Assembly: GCA_964543795.1 (NCBI GenBank)
Contig: CAZIZN010000015.1
Location: 1 to 64,000 of the forward strand
Source: JACKIC01 sp964543795
GTDB lineage: Bacteria > Planctomycetota > UBA1135 > UBA2386
Length of the DNA stretch: 64,000 bases
Reading direction: 5' to 3'
Part shown: positions 54,826 to 64,000 of the stretch, one piece after another
Layout of the letters: each line of letters starts with the position of its first letter
Numbering within the stretch: the first letter of the stretch is position 1
The notes under the pieces: generated by a model
Told to the model about the DNA's origin: nothing
The model's input: the letters and a program-made list of their open reading frames with translations, nothing else
Database searches by the model: none
Made by a program: the position numbers and the translations under genes

Positions 54826-57751
54826 CCGCGGCACCGGCGCGCACCTCGACCTCGGTCGACGGCCCCCATTCGCCGGGTGCGCCGGGGCCGAACGGCAGTT
54901 CGCGCGCCCGCAGCGTGTACTTGCCGGGCGGGATCGAGCCGAACGTGAAGCGCCCGCCCATGGCGGGCTGGCTGTCCGTGGACTTGCCGTCCTCGCTGCG
55001 ATACTCGACGAGCACCAGCCGCACCGCCCCGCCGTCGGCTGCGAGCACGCTGCCGCGCAGGCGCCCGGCGGCGTCGAGTTCGACGCGGCCCGCGTCGGTG
55101 ACCTGCCGCTCGAGCACGGCCTGGTCGCGGCGCGTCGCGGCGACGTGCGCCTCGTGGCGGATGCGCGCCTCGTAGGTGCCCACGGGTACGTCGTCGATCT
55201 GCGCCCAGCCGTCCGCACCGGTCCGGCTGCTCTGGTCGCCGACCGTGATCGTCGTCGCTTCCCCGCCATCGCGCCCGTCGGCCGAGACGCTGATCATCAT
55301 CGCGCGTTGCACGCGACGTTCGCCGGCCGGCGCTTCGGGCTGCTGCACCTCGAGTTCGACCTCGGCGCCGGCGATCGGCGCACCGGTCGCCCGGTCGAGC
55401 ACCTGCACGCGGAACGTGCCGGTGCGCAGCTGCAGGTCCTGGCGGACTTCGCTGCGATCACCGACGACGTCGACCTCGGTCTTCGCCTTGACGCGGCTGC
55501 TCTCGGGGCCGTAGCGCAGCGTGTACTCGCCGGGTTCGACGTCCTCGAACGCATAGAGCCCGTCGCCGTCCGTCGTCGCCGTGCGTCCGCCGCCGAAGCC
55601 TGGCAGTTGCGGGCCGTCGTCGGCGCGGCTCGCCAGCTCGACGCGGCAGCCGCTGACGGCGCCCTCGGCCCCCGTCACCACGCCGTGCAGGCGCACCGCG
55701 CGCGGCTTCTGCAGTTCGACCACCGTGTCCTTGCCGGCCACCGCGACGAACGCCCGTTCGGAGCCCGCGATCGCGCCGCCGCCGTTCGCGAGCACCACCA
55801 TCGCGTCGCCGACGCGGGCCGGCGCATTGGGCCGCCGCAGCGTCGCGACATGGTCGCCAGCGACCAGGGGCCCGATCCGGACGCGGCCCTCGGCATCGGT
55901 CGCGGCCCGCTGCGTCCGGGAGTCGGCCCCACCCAGCGGTCCACTGACCTCCACCTCGACGCCGGCCGCCGGCGCGCCGTCCGCGTCGGTGACCACGACC
56001 GCGGCGTAGGCCGGCGTGCGCAAGGCCAGCCGTGCGGCGACCTCGCCGGCGCGCGGTGCGACGACGAGCTGCGGCGCCGCGGCGGCGAACTGCTCGTGTT
56101 CCGCGTGCAGTTCGATCGATCCGGCGGGCAGGCCTTCGAGACGCGCGATCCCGTCCTTGTCGGTCGCGGCGCTGGCCAGGTCCGCGCGCGGCGGTTCGAA
56201 CGCGACGCCGTCGTGGCTGGCTTCGGCGCGCACGGCGCGGAACCTCATCCCCTCGGCAGGGGCGGCGCCGGCCGGCGGCCGCGCGCGCACCTTCGCGCCG
56301 GCGATCGGCTGCCCGGCTTCGTCGACGACCTCGACCACCGCCGTCGCGCCGAGTTCGGCGACCAGCCGCACGCCGCGCACGACCTGTGCCGGCGCCAGCT
56401 GCAGGCCGGTCTGCCGCGCTGGGCGATGGGTCTTGCCGCGCGCCAGCACCGTCACCGCACCCGGGCGCACGTTCTCGAGTCGGAACGTGCCGTCCGCCGC
56501 CGTGTGCGTGCGTGCGCGATTGCCCAGGAACGGCACCATCGGCCCCTCGAGCTCGACGACGTCGACCTCGGCGTCGGCACCGGCGCCGCCGCGGAGCGCG
56601 ACGATCTCGCTGCCGCCGATCGGTTCGCCGCCCGCGCCGAGCAGCACGCCTTCGATGACGCCCAGCCGTTGCACCGTGAGCACGAGGTCGCCGGTCCCGA
56701 CCGCCACGCCGGCCGCTTCGGCTTCCGTGTGGCCGCGGCCGAAGGCGCGCACCGTCGCCGTCTGGCCGGCGAGCCCGGCGAGCGTGAAGTAGCCGGCCGC
56801 ATCCGTCTCCGTCGCCTCGTCGGCCGCGAAGCGCGCGATGCGGACCTCGCCGCGTTCCTCCTGTCGCTGGGCCGCGACCTTGAGACCCGCCACCGGCAGG
56901 CCGCGATCGTCGACCACCTGGCCGCTGACCGCCGCGCCGCGGCCGAGCGCGATGACGACGCCGGCGCGCTGCTCTTCGCCGGCCAGCACGATCTCCTGCA
57001 CGGCCGGCAGATGGTTGGCAGAGGCGGTGCGCAGCGTCCAGGTGCCGCGCGTCAGCTTGCCGAGTTCGAACCGTCCCTCGCGATCGCTGACCGACGAACT
57101 GGCCGAGCCGAAGGCGAACACGCTGTTGCGCGCGGTGACCTTGACGCCGGCCAACGGCCGACCGTTCTCGTCCTGCACCACGCCGGCGATGCGCGCCGCG
57201 CCTTCGGCCACCACGTCGCCGAGGTCCTGGTCGACGTTCGCTCCGCGCACCTCGGGCGCTGCATCGGCGAAGACCAGTTCGCCGCCGGGCAGCGTCATGC
57301 GGCCGTCGCGCCCGCGCGGCAGCCGCAGCACGAACCGGCCATCGGCACCGGTCGTGCCTTCGACGAGTTCGGTGTTCGTGCCGAGGGTGGGCATCGGCCC
57401 GTCCCAGTCGCCGAGCCCGCGCCAGACGTGGAACGCCACCCCGACGCCGGCGCGGGGCGCGCGCTGCGGATCCACGAGGCGGCCGCGTACGAACACCGCG
57501 CCGTTCGCGGCGTCCGGTTCGACACCGGCGGCGGCGGTGCGCTCGACGGGCGCCGGAGCCGTGGTCGACGCCGATGCCGCCGTCTCGCCCTTCGCCGCGT
57601 CCGCGAGGTCGCCCGGCGCGACGGCCGCCGGAGGCGCTGCGGCGGCGTCGCCGCCGGCGGGGGGGACAGCCGGGCCGGATTCCCGCAGGAAGAGGACCGC
57701 CGCGACGGCGATCAGGACGAGAGCGAACAGGACGAGAGGCGTGTGGCGCAT
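54794..57751 (-). CDS. Large membrane-anchored protein with carboxypeptidase-regulatory-like repeats
   Basis: 985 residues. One N-terminal transmembrane helix (LVLFALVLIAVAAVLFL) is followed by an Ala/Pro-rich linker. Then come about eight to ten repeats of the CarboxypepD_reg type: VAGVVQDENGRPLAGVKVTA-like strands alternating with DREGRFELGKLTRGTWTLR, RVRIGPLVAGDHVATLR and FTFGSIPPGKYTLRA. These Ig-like modules probably form a long rod outside the membrane. ATG 57751 is the start; the frame extends further without support. The C-terminus overlaps the CCA-enzyme gene by 32 bp. Confidence 0.87.
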   Translation of the reverse strand: MRHTPLVLFALVLIAVAAVLFLRESGPAVPPAGGDAAAAPPAAVAPGDLADAAKGETAASASTTAPAPVERTAAAGVEPDAANGAVFVRGRLVDPQRAPRAGVGVAFHVWRGLGDWDGPMPTLGTNTELVEGTTGADGRFVLRLPRGRDGRMTLPGGELVFADAAPEVRGANVDQDLGDVVAEGAARIAGVVQDENGRPLAGVKVTARNSVFAFGSASSSVSDREGRFELGKLTRGTWTLRTASANHLPAVQEIVLAGEEQRAGVVIALGRGAAVSGQVVDDRGLPVAGLKVAAQRQEERGEVRIARFAADEATETDAAGYFTLAGLAGQTATVRAFGRGHTEAEAAGVAVGTGDLVLTVQRLGVIEGVLLGAGGEPIGGSEIVALRGGAGADAEVDVVELEGPMVPFLGNRARTHTAADGTFRLENVRPGAVTVLARGKTHRPARQTGLQLAPAQVVRGVRLVAELGATAVVEVVDEAGQPIAGAKVRARPPAGAAPAEGMRFRAVRAEASHDGVAFEPPRADLASAATDKDGIARLEGLPAGSIELHAEHEQFAAAAPQLVVAPRAGEVAARLALRTPAYAAVVVTDADGAPAAGVEVEVSGPLGGADSRTQRAATDAEGRVRIGPLVAGDHVATLRRPNAPARVGDAMVVLANGGGAIAGSERAFVAVAGKDTVVELQKPRAVRLHGVVTGAEGAVSGCRVELASRADDGPQLPGFGGGRTATTDGDGLYAFEDVEPGEYTLRYGPESSRVKAKTEVDVVGDRSEVRQDLQLRTGTFRVQVLDRATGAPIAGAEVELEVQQPEAPAGERRVQRAMMISVSADGRDGGEATTITVGDQSSRTGADGWAQIDDVPVGTYEARIRHEAHVAATRRDQAVLERQVTDAGRVELDAAGRLRGSVLAADGGAVRLVLVEYRSEDGKSTDSQPAMGGRFTFGSIPPGKYTLRARELPFGPGAPGEWGPSTEVEVRAGAAATAELRLPAK

Positions 57752-57878
57752 GGCGTGTGGAGCGAAGGGCGGGCAGGACGGCAAGCACTCCCGGATACTC
57801 CCGGTGGCCCCAAGGCTCCCGGGCACGACGGCCCGGCGGCGCGTGCGCCCGCCTCCTGGCGAGTCTACGCTCGTCGCC

Positions 57879-59291
57879 ATGCCGAACCCTCAGCAGTGCA
57901 AGCAGCGTCGTCGCCAGTTCCTGGCCGCCATCGAGTCGCCGGTCCTGCTGATGGCGGGCGGCTGGATCTCGCGCAACTACCCCGCCAACTGGTCGCCCTA
58001 CCGGGCCGACAGCACCTTCCTGTTCTTCTTCGCCGAGGCCGAGCCGAACTCGGCCGCGCTGTTCGATCCGAAGGACCGCTCGGTGACCCTGTTCCTCGAC
58101 GAACGCACGGCCGCCGACGCGCTGTGGCACGGGCCGGTCCCGAGCTTCGCCGAGGTCAAGCGCTTCCACGGCGTCGACGCGGTCGAGAAGCGCGCCGATC
58201 TCGCCAAGGTCGTGCGCAAGAAGTGCGGCAGCCGCCGCGTGCGTTCGCTCGCGATCGCCGACCCGCGCGCGACCGCCGAGGCCGCCGCCATCACCAAGGA
58301 GACGCTCGACTTCTTGAGCGCCGCGCGCATCGGCGATCCGGCGCTGGTTCATGCGGTCGCCGGGCTGCGCAACCGCAAGAGCCCGGACGAACTCGCCGAG
58401 ATGCAGAAGGCCGCGGCGGTGACGCGCGAGGCCCACACGCTGGCGATGGCGAAGACCCGGCCCGGCATCTACGAGCAGGAGCTCGTCGGGCACGTCGAGG
58501 GCACGTTCGCGCGGCACGGCTGCGTGCCGGCCTACAACACGATCCTCTCGGTGCGCGGCGAGGTGCTGCACAACCACGCGCACGGCAACCTGGTCCGCGA
58601 GACGGACCTCGTGCTGCTGGACGCCGGCGCCGAACGGCGCAGCGGCTACTGCGCCGACGTGACCCGCACGTGGCCGGCGAACGGCCGCTTCGCCAAGGAC
58701 GCCGCCGAGGTCTACGACATCGTGCTCGCCGCCGAGAAGGCCGCCATCGACATGGTGGGACCGGGCGTTCGCTACCGCGACGTGCACCTCGGCGCCGCGC
58801 GCGTGCTCGCCGACGGGCTGCGGCAGATGGGTCTGCTCCGCGGCGACGTCGACGGCCTCGTGGCGAGCGGCGCGCACGCGGTGTTCTTCCCGCACGGCGT
58901 CGGCCACCTGCTCGGCCTCGACGTGCACGACATGGAGGCGTTCGGCGACCAGATCGCCTACGCGCCCGGTCGCGAACGCAGCAAGCAGTTCGGCACCGCG
59001 TACCTGCGCCTCGACCTCGACCTCGAACCGGGCATGTGCGTCACCATCGAGCCCGGCATCTACTTCGTGCCGGCGATCCTGCACGACGCCGAACTGCGGC
59101 GACGCTTCAAGCACCAGGTGGACTTCGACCGGGCCGAGGAGTTCCTGACCAGCAACGGCAAGCGCGGCTTCGGCGGCATCCGCATCGAGGACGACGTGGT
59201 CTGCACGAAGCACGGCCACGAAGTGATCACCGCCGCGGTGCCCAAGGAGCGCGTCGCGGTCGAGGCGCTGGTCGGCTCGGGGCTGAGCTGA
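57879..59291 (+). CDS. pepP: Xaa-Pro aminopeptidase (M24B, AMP_N domain)
   Basis: 470 residues. An N-terminal AMP_N domain (QRRRQFLAAIESPVLLMAGG, YRADSTFLFFFAEAEP) is followed by the pita-bread M24 domain. Metal ligands are visible as LLDAGAERRSGYCADVTRTW (two Asp), FPHGVGHLLGLDVHDME (His), TIEPGIYF (Glu) and IRIEDDVV (Glu). It removes N-terminal residues before proline. TACGCT lies 7 nt before ATG, with no Shine-Dalgarno. It is divergent from the repeat protein. Confidence 0.94.
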   Translation: MPNPQQCKQRRRQFLAAIESPVLLMAGGWISRNYPANWSPYRADSTFLFFFAEAEPNSAALFDPKDRSVTLFLDERTAADALWHGPVPSFAEVKRFHGVDAVEKRADLAKVVRKKCGSRRVRSLAIADPRATAEAAAITKETLDFLSAARIGDPALVHAVAGLRNRKSPDELAEMQKAAAVTREAHTLAMAKTRPGIYEQELVGHVEGTFARHGCVPAYNTILSVRGEVLHNHAHGNLVRETDLVLLDAGAERRSGYCADVTRTWPANGRFAKDAAEVYDIVLAAEKAAIDMVGPGVRYRDVHLGAARVLADGLRQMGLLRGDVDGLVASGAHAVFFPHGVGHLLGLDVHDMEAFGDQIAYAPGRERSKQFGTAYLRLDLDLEPGMCVTIEPGIYFVPAILHDAELRRRFKHQVDFDRAEEFLTSNGKRGFGGIRIEDDVVCTKHGHEVITAAVPKERVAVEALVGSGLS

Positions 59292-59301
59292 TCGGCTTCG
59301 C

Positions 59302-59991
59302 ATGCTGCGCGCCTTCCTGCTCGCCGCGGGGCAACTGTTCGACCGCCGCATCCTGACGCTGCTCGGCGCCGCGGCGCTGCTCGGCGTCGCATGCTTCGCA
59401 GCGGTCTGGATCGCGGTCTGGCAGGTGCTGACCCGCACGGCCCTGTTCGAGACCGGCTGGCTGGAGACGATCGGCGACGTGTTCGGGGGCCTGCTGACCG
59501 TCGTGCTCACGTGGTTCCTGTTCCCGCTGCTGGCCACGACGTTCGTCGGGCTCTTCCTGGAGCCCGTCGCCCGGGCCGTCGAGGCGCGCCACTATCCGCA
59601 CCTGCCGCCGGCCCCGGGGCCCGGTCTCCTGCCCGGCATCCTCGCCAGCCTGCGGTTCCTCGGCACCGCCATGCTGCTCAATGCGGCACTGCTGCCCTTC
59701 CTGCTGCTGCCGCCCGTGTACCCCGTGGTCTACGTGCTCGTGAACGGCGTGCTGGTCGGGCGCGAATACTTCGAACTGGTGGCGCTGCGCCGGCTAGACC
59801 CGGCCGCCGCCCGTTCGCTCCGCCGGCGCCGCGCCAGCGAGGTCCTGCTGCTCGGCTGCGCGATCGCCTTCCTCGCCACCTTGCCGATCGTCAACTTCGT
59901 GGCGCCGGTGCTGGCGACCATGGCGACCGTGCACCGGTTCGAGTCGTGGCGTCGCGCCGAACGCCCGACTCAGCCCGCGGCCGGCGGATAG
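59302..59991 (+). CDS. EI24/CysZ-like membrane protein
   Basis: 229 residues with about four to six hydrophobic helices (LGAAALLGVACFAAVWIAVW, VVLTWFLFPLLATTFVGLFL, FLGTAMLLNAALLPFLLLPP, LLLGCAIAFLATLPIVNFV). Family features are the central YVLVNGVLVGREYFELVALRR and the late NFVAPVLATMATVHRF. CysZ members take up sulfate, but here no sulfur gene is near, so function is uncertain. The 3' end overlaps the uspA-type gene by 22 bp. Confidence 0.82.
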   Translation: MLRAFLLAAGQLFDRRILTLLGAAALLGVACFAAVWIAVWQVLTRTALFETGWLETIGDVFGGLLTVVLTWFLFPLLATTFVGLFLEPVARAVEARHYPHLPPAPGPGLLPGILASLRFLGTAMLLNAALLPFLLLPPVYPVVYVLVNGVLVGREYFELVALRRLDPAAARSLRRRRASEVLLLGCAIAFLATLPIVNFVAPVLATMATVHRFESWRRAERPTQPAAGG

Positions 59992-60407
59992 ACCACCACG
60001 GGCACGTGCGAGTGGCGGATGACGAGCTCGGCGACCGAGCCGAGCAGGAGCCGTCGCAGTCCGGAGCGGCCGTGCGTGGCCATCGCGATGTAACTGGCCT
60101 GCTCGCGCTGGGCGAAGTCGACGATCGCCCGCGCCACGTCGACCGCGTCGATCACGGTCGCGTCGGTGCAGACGTCGCGGCCGAGGCCGTCGGCGAGGCG
60201 CTGCAGCTCGACGTTCCAATCCTTGTGGATCTGCGTGCGATCGGGATAGACGGCCATCAGGCCGCCGCCGGTGGGCTCGAAGGGCAGGTCCTCGAGCACG
60301 GCGATCAGCTTGATCGTCGCGCCCAGCTGCTTCGCCAGCGTCTTGGCCGGGGCGAACGCCCGCTTGGACTCGTCGGACAGGTCGGTGGTCAGGACGATGA
60401 CAGGCAT
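59970..60407 (-). CDS. Universal stress protein (UspA family)
   Basis: 145 residues, a single Usp domain. The start IVLTTDLSDESKRAFAPA and the nucleotide-binding end IAMATHGRSGLRRLLLGSVA then HVPVVVYPP are typical of ATP-binding UspA proteins. The ATG at 60407 has GAGGAG 5 nt upstream on the minus strand, so the 19-codon extension to 60464 is rejected. Confidence 0.93.
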   Translation of the reverse strand: MPVIVLTTDLSDESKRAFAPAKTLAKQLGATIKLIAVLEDLPFEPTGGGLMAVYPDRTQIHKDWNVELQRLADGLGRDVCTDATVIDAVDVARAIVDFAQREQASYIAMATHGRSGLRRLLLGSVAELVIRHSHVPVVVYPPAAG

Positions 60408-60478
60408 GGTTCTCCTCGCGTGTCCATAGAGACTATCCCGGGGCGACACCGCGCCCATGCGCACTGTGCCCCACCGGC

Positions 60479-62029
60479 TCAGCCCCCGTACGTGTAGCTG
60501 CTGCCGGGGCCCAGCGGCAGGCCGAGTCCCCAGAAGACGATCAGGAACACCGTCCAGGAGACGAGGAAAGCGATCGAGTAGGGCAGCATCAGCGAGATCA
60601 TCGTGCCGATGCCGGTCCCGCGGTGGTACTTCTGCGTGAAGGTGACGATCAGCGGGAAGTAGGGCATCAGCGGCGTCAGGATGTTCGTCGTCGAGTCACC
60701 GATGCGGTACGCCGCCTGCGTGAGCTCCGGCGAGATGCCGAGCTGCATCAGCATCGGCACGAAGATCGGGGCCAGCAGGGTCCACTTCGCCGACGACGAG
60801 CCCATGACGAGGTTGACCGTCGCGCAGACGAGGATCATGCCGACGATCGTCACGCTGCTCGGCAGGCCGAGGCTCTGCAGGCCGTTGGCACCGCTGATCG
60901 CGATCAGCTTGCCGATGTTGCTGGCATTGAACGCGTAGATGAACATCGCCGCGCAGAACGCCATCACCATGTAGTAGCCCATGGTGTTCATCGTCTTCGC
61001 CATCGCCTGCACGACGTCGCGGTGGTTCTTGAACGTCTTGGCGACGTAGCCGTAGGTGATGCCCGGCAGCAGGAAGAGCAGCAGGATGATGGGCACGATC
61101 GCGCTCATCAGCGGCGGGTTGCCCGAGGTGAGCGAGCCGCTGGCGCTGCGGAACGGCGAGCCCGCCGGCAGGCACGCCAGGAGCAGGACGACGATGCCGG
61201 CGCCCATCGCCGCGAGGCCGGCGACGAGGCCCTTCTGCTCGACCGCGCTCAGCTCCTGCATCTTCGGCATCTCCGCCGGATCGCCGTCGACCGGCAGGCG
61301 CTGCAACCGCGGCTCGACGATCTTGTCGGTGACGAACCAGCCGACGCAGACCACGAGCACCGAGGAAGCGATCGTGAAGTAGTAGTTGCAGAGCGGGTTG
61401 ACCGTGACCTCCGCGTTGACGATGCGCGCGCCGGCCTGGGTCAGCCCGGCGAGGATCGTGTCGAGCGCGGTCGGGAGATAGTTCGCGCAGAACCCGCCCG
61501 AGACCGCCGAGAACGCCGCGGTGATGCCGGCCACCGGGTGGCGACCCGCCGCGTAGAAGATCACGCCGCCGAGCGGGATCACGAGCACGTAGCCCGCGTC
61601 GACGGCGATCAGGCTCAGCAGGCCGACGGCGATCGTCATCGGCGTCAGCAGGGCCTTGGGCGTGAAGCCGAGCAGCTTCTTCAGACCGGCGCCGATGAAG
61701 CCCGACTTGTCGGCCACGCCGAGCCCGAGCATCGCGACGAGCACGACGCCGAGCGGCGGGAAGTTGACGAACGTCTTCACCATGTCCGTCATCCAGGTGA
61801 CGAGCGCCTTGCCCGACAGCTGGTTGGTCACCAGCTGTTCGTCGACGCCGCCGCCGGCCTTCGGCACGGCGACCTTCGTGCCGTCGAGCAGCCACGAGAA
61901 CAGCCACGTGGCCAGCAGGGCCAGCAGGAACAGGACCGCCGGGTCGGGCAGCTTGTTGCCCACCTTCTCGATGCCGTCGAGGACGCGGTCGAAGAAACGC
62001 TTGCCCTTGGGGGCGCTGGCTGTGGTCAT
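60479..62029 (-). CDS. AbgT family transporter
   Basis: 516 residues with about 11-13 transmembrane helices. Family features include KLPDPAVLFLLALLATWLFSW near the start, the conserved VDAGYVLVIPLGGVIFYAAG, and NLVMGSSSAKWTLLAPIFVPMLM with RIGDSTTNILTPLMPYFPLI in segments. AbgT proteins take up p-aminobenzoyl-glutamate or export sulfonamides and related compounds. The adjacent gene for a dehydratase-type enzyme ends 29 bp upstream on the same strand, so the two may be cotranscribed. Confidence 0.94.
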   Translation of the reverse strand: MTTASAPKGKRFFDRVLDGIEKVGNKLPDPAVLFLLALLATWLFSWLLDGTKVAVPKAGGGVDEQLVTNQLSGKALVTWMTDMVKTFVNFPPLGVVLVAMLGLGVADKSGFIGAGLKKLLGFTPKALLTPMTIAVGLLSLIAVDAGYVLVIPLGGVIFYAAGRHPVAGITAAFSAVSGGFCANYLPTALDTILAGLTQAGARIVNAEVTVNPLCNYYFTIASSVLVVCVGWFVTDKIVEPRLQRLPVDGDPAEMPKMQELSAVEQKGLVAGLAAMGAGIVVLLLACLPAGSPFRSASGSLTSGNPPLMSAIVPIILLLFLLPGITYGYVAKTFKNHRDVVQAMAKTMNTMGYYMVMAFCAAMFIYAFNASNIGKLIAISGANGLQSLGLPSSVTIVGMILVCATVNLVMGSSSAKWTLLAPIFVPMLMQLGISPELTQAAYRIGDSTTNILTPLMPYFPLIVTFTQKYHRGTGIGTMISLMLPYSIAFLVSWTVFLIVFWGLGLPLGPGSSYTYGG

Positions 62030-62058
62030 GGCAGTGTGGATCGGTGAGGACGTTGGCG

Positions 62059-62994
62059 CTACGCGCGCATCCAGGCGAAGTCGGTGTTGCCGCCGCTGAC
62101 GATCATGCCGACGCGCTTGTCGGCGAGGTCGCTGCGGATCGTGCGCAGCGCGGCGAGCACGGTGGCGCCGCTCGGCTCGACGACGAGCTTCATGCGCTGC
62201 AGGAAGAACCACGCCGCGGCGACGATGTCGGCCTCGGCGACCGTCAGCACGCGAACCGCGTGCTCGCGCAGCAGCGCGAAGTTCGGCTCGCCGAGCGCCG
62301 TCAGCAGCCCGTCGGCGCAGGTGCGCGGGTTCTCGACGCGCGGCTGCCGCACGCCGCTCGCGAGCGAACGCGCCGCGTCGTCGACCGCCGCCGGTTCGGC
62401 GGCCAGCACCGCGGCCCCCGGGCGCAGGCGGCGGGAGACGATCGCGGTGCCCGCCATGAGCCCGCCGCCGCCCACCGGTGCGATCACGGCATCGAGGTCG
62501 GGCACGTCCTCGAACAGCTCGAGCGCCGCAGTGCCCTGGCCGGCGATCACGAACGGGTTCTCGAACGGGTGCACGACCGTCGCGCCGCGCTCCTGCTGCA
62601 GCTGCGCGCAGACCGCCTCGCGCTCGGCCGGCTTGCAGAAGCGGATCTCGGCGCCGTAACCGCGCACGGCCTCGACCTTCACCGCGGGCGCGGTCTCGGG
62701 CATCACGACCGCGCAGGGAATCCCTCGCATGCTCGCGGCCCAAGCCAGCGCCGCGGCGTGGTTGCCGCTGCTGTGCGTCACGACCCCGCGCGCCGCGGCC
62801 GCGGGGTCGAGCGCGAGCACGGCGTTGCAGGCGCCGCGGGCCTTGAAGGCGCCGACCTTCTGCAGGTTCTCGCACTTCACGAACAGACGGCCGCCGAACT
62901 CGCGGTCCAGCGTCGCCGAGGTGAGCACCGGTGTGCGGTGCACGACCCCGGCGATCCGCCGTGCCGCTTCGACGACGTCGGCGAACGCCACCAT
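62059..62994 (-). CDS. Threonine/serine dehydratase-type PLP enzyme
   Basis: 311 residues, fold-type II PLP enzyme without an ACT regulatory domain. The PLP lysine is in NLQKVGAFKARGACNAV, the substrate-binding SSGNHAAALAWAA follows, and the phosphate loop is APVGGGGLMAG. The size fits catabolic threonine dehydratase (TdcB type) or serine racemase. ATG 62994 lies 5 bp after the stop of the glycosidase gene, and the transporter gene follows, suggesting a three-gene transcript. Confidence 0.92.
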   Translation of the reverse strand: MVAFADVVEAARRIAGVVHRTPVLTSATLDREFGGRLFVKCENLQKVGAFKARGACNAVLALDPAAAARGVVTHSSGNHAAALAWAASMRGIPCAVVMPETAPAVKVEAVRGYGAEIRFCKPAEREAVCAQLQQERGATVVHPFENPFVIAGQGTAALELFEDVPDLDAVIAPVGGGGLMAGTAIVSRRLRPGAAVLAAEPAAVDDAARSLASGVRQPRVENPRTCADGLLTALGEPNFALLREHAVRVLTVAEADIVAAAWFFLQRMKLVVEPSGATVLAALRTIRSDLADKRVGMIVSGGNTDFAWMRA

Positions 62995-62999
62995 GACGC

Positions 63000-64000
63000 C
63001 TACTGCAGCTGCACGCGCAGGCGGCCGTTCTTGCGCTCGACGTCGTAGATCTTGTTGCCGAGCGGCATGCCCTGCAGGCGGAAGTCCATCGCCTCGCCGA
63101 TCGGGTCGTCCTGCACCTCGCCGAAGCGGATCGCGAAGCCGCAGCCGATGCGGAAGATGTTGTCGAGCAGGTGCGCGTGCATGTAGACGTCGATGCCGCG
63201 GTAGTGCGAGCCGACGCCCGTCACGGGGTGGTAGTGCTCGTAGCAGCTGGCGACGTCGGTGCCGTCCGCGAGGCCGCTCACCATCGCCACGGTCTTCTTG
63301 AGCAGTTCGTTGGCGAGCTTCTGCGCGCGCTTGTTGCCGCGCTCGGCCCAGTAGGTGAGCCCTTCGAGCACGTGCGCGTTGATCATCGGCCAGACCCGTC
63401 CGTTCCACGGGCAGCCCTTGCGGGTGCCCTTCCAGCGGCCGCTCGGATCGAACGTCGAGTCGCTCATCGCGATGCTCGGCACCGGGTACTTCGCCCAGAA
63501 CTCGTTGCGGTCGGAGAGCAGGTCCAGCATTCGATCGACCTGCTTCTGGTTCGGGATGTCGGTGGCCAGCGGATAGAAGCCGACGGCCGCCTTGACGTTC
63601 GTCTTGCGGCGGTTGTCGGGATCGAGATCCATGAAGATGCCGGCCTTCTCGTCCCACATCTTCTTCCGGATCGTGTCGAGGATGACCTCGACCTCGGCCT
63701 GGAAGCGGTTCGCCATCGCCTTCTCCTGGATCTCCTCGGCGACGCGGTGCAGCCACTTCACCATGCGGTAGCGGAACACCGAGGCGTCGATGCCCTTGAG
63801 GCGGAACTGCTCGGTGAACTCGATCGCGCGGTCGGCCTTGTCGTCGATCACCGTGTAGCGGCGCGAGAACTCCTGGCCGGCCTCGAAGTGATTGACGATG
63901 TCGGTGAGGCCGCTGCCTTCGGGATCGCGGTTGTTGGCGAGCCACTTCACGTAGCGCTGCATCGCCATCAGCACGGCCTTCTTGGTGGCCTTGTCGCCGT
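63000..64000 (-). CDS. Glycoside hydrolase, GH63/MGH-like six-hairpin family (truncated by window edge)
   Basis: At least 333 codons; the frame is open to the last base, so the N-terminus lies outside the window. The catalytic-type alpha-toroid is recognised from MWDEKAGIFMDLDPDN, CPWNGRVWPMINAHVLEGLTY and CYEHYHPVTG, which match GH63 and mannosylglycerate-hydrolase-like (also trehalase-like) enzymes. The C-terminal ~100 residues form a beta-rich tail (GEVQDDPIGEAMDF). A GTG at 63974 is in frame but internal. Substrate unknown. Confidence 0.85.
   Translation of the reverse strand, partial: GDKATKKAVLMAMQRYVKWLANNRDPEGSGLTDIVNHFEAGQEFSRRYTVIDDKADRAIEFTEQFRLKGIDASVFRYRMVKWLHRVAEEIQEKAMANRFQAEVEVILDTIRKKMWDEKAGIFMDLDPDNRRKTNVKAAVGFYPLATDIPNQKQVDRMLDLLSDRNEFWAKYPVPSIAMSDSTFDPSGRWKGTRKGCPWNGRVWPMINAHVLEGLTYWAERGNKRAQKLANELLKKTVAMVSGLADGTDVASCYEHYHPVTGVGSHYRGIDVYMHAHLLDNIFRIGCGFAIRFGEVQDDPIGEAMDFRLQGMPLGNKIYDVERKNGRLRVQLQ

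Noticed and set aside
54743..59537. Two open frames over 1300 codons on opposite strands
   Set aside because: Both are shadows of the repeat protein and the aminopeptidase.

Overview
The window is very GC-rich (about 70 % by eye), gene-dense bacterial DNA with short intergenic gaps and many 1-14 bp gene overlaps. It encodes a diderm cell: FlgH/FlgI outer-membrane and P-ring proteins, a TonB-dependent receptor and many exported proteins. Several HEAT-repeat/von Willebrand proteins, a VIT-VWA protein, a formylglycine-generating-enzyme-fold protein and a 985-residue carboxypeptidase-regulatory-repeat protein suggest a high-GC member of the Planctomycetota. This is inference from gene content; there is no rRNA gene to confirm it.

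Layout: 1-575 is a heptamer repeat and leader. 576-5472 is a tight lysine/DAP operon (dapE-like, lysC, dapB, dapA, dapD). 5491-8724 holds an exported HEAT/VWA protein and a beta-propeller. 8734-23090 is a flagellar hook/rod/ring cluster (flgM-like gene divergent from fliK-flgD-E-F-G-A-H-I-J-N-K-L, a small FliE-like gene and a GNAT acetyltransferase). 23146-26488 has small exported or membrane genes and a GDSL hydrolase/PLP-enzyme pair. 26603-29458 is etfB-etfA-ychF. 29455-34406 (minus) is a TonB receptor-YfiR-hybrid kinase operon. 34633-35760 is an orphan DGQHR protein. 35785-42063 (minus) holds a membrane protein, nth, yggS, a small unknown gene, purH and prfB. 42468-46249 has regulators: a small Fis-type protein, an ECF sigma factor and its anti-sigma factor. 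46350-54825 has VWA/HEAT proteins, a cation exchanger and a CCA-adding-type enzyme. 54794-64000 has the repeat protein, a Pro-aminopeptidase, a UspA protein, an AbgT transporter, a threonine-dehydratase-type enzyme and a truncated glycosidase.

The strongest non-coding signal is the gap between the flgM-like gene and fliK. It holds three copies of the palindrome CGGCAG-N3-CTGCCG upstream of a near-consensus sigma-54 promoter (GG-N10-GC). That is the layout of an enhancer-driven flagellar middle-gene promoter. A second clear signal is the programmed +1 frameshift site in prfB. Several monocistronic genes have a TANNNT box only 5-9 nt before ATG and no Shine-Dalgarno, which suggests leaderless transcripts.

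No tRNA, rRNA, CRISPR, insertion sequence or prophage was recognised.
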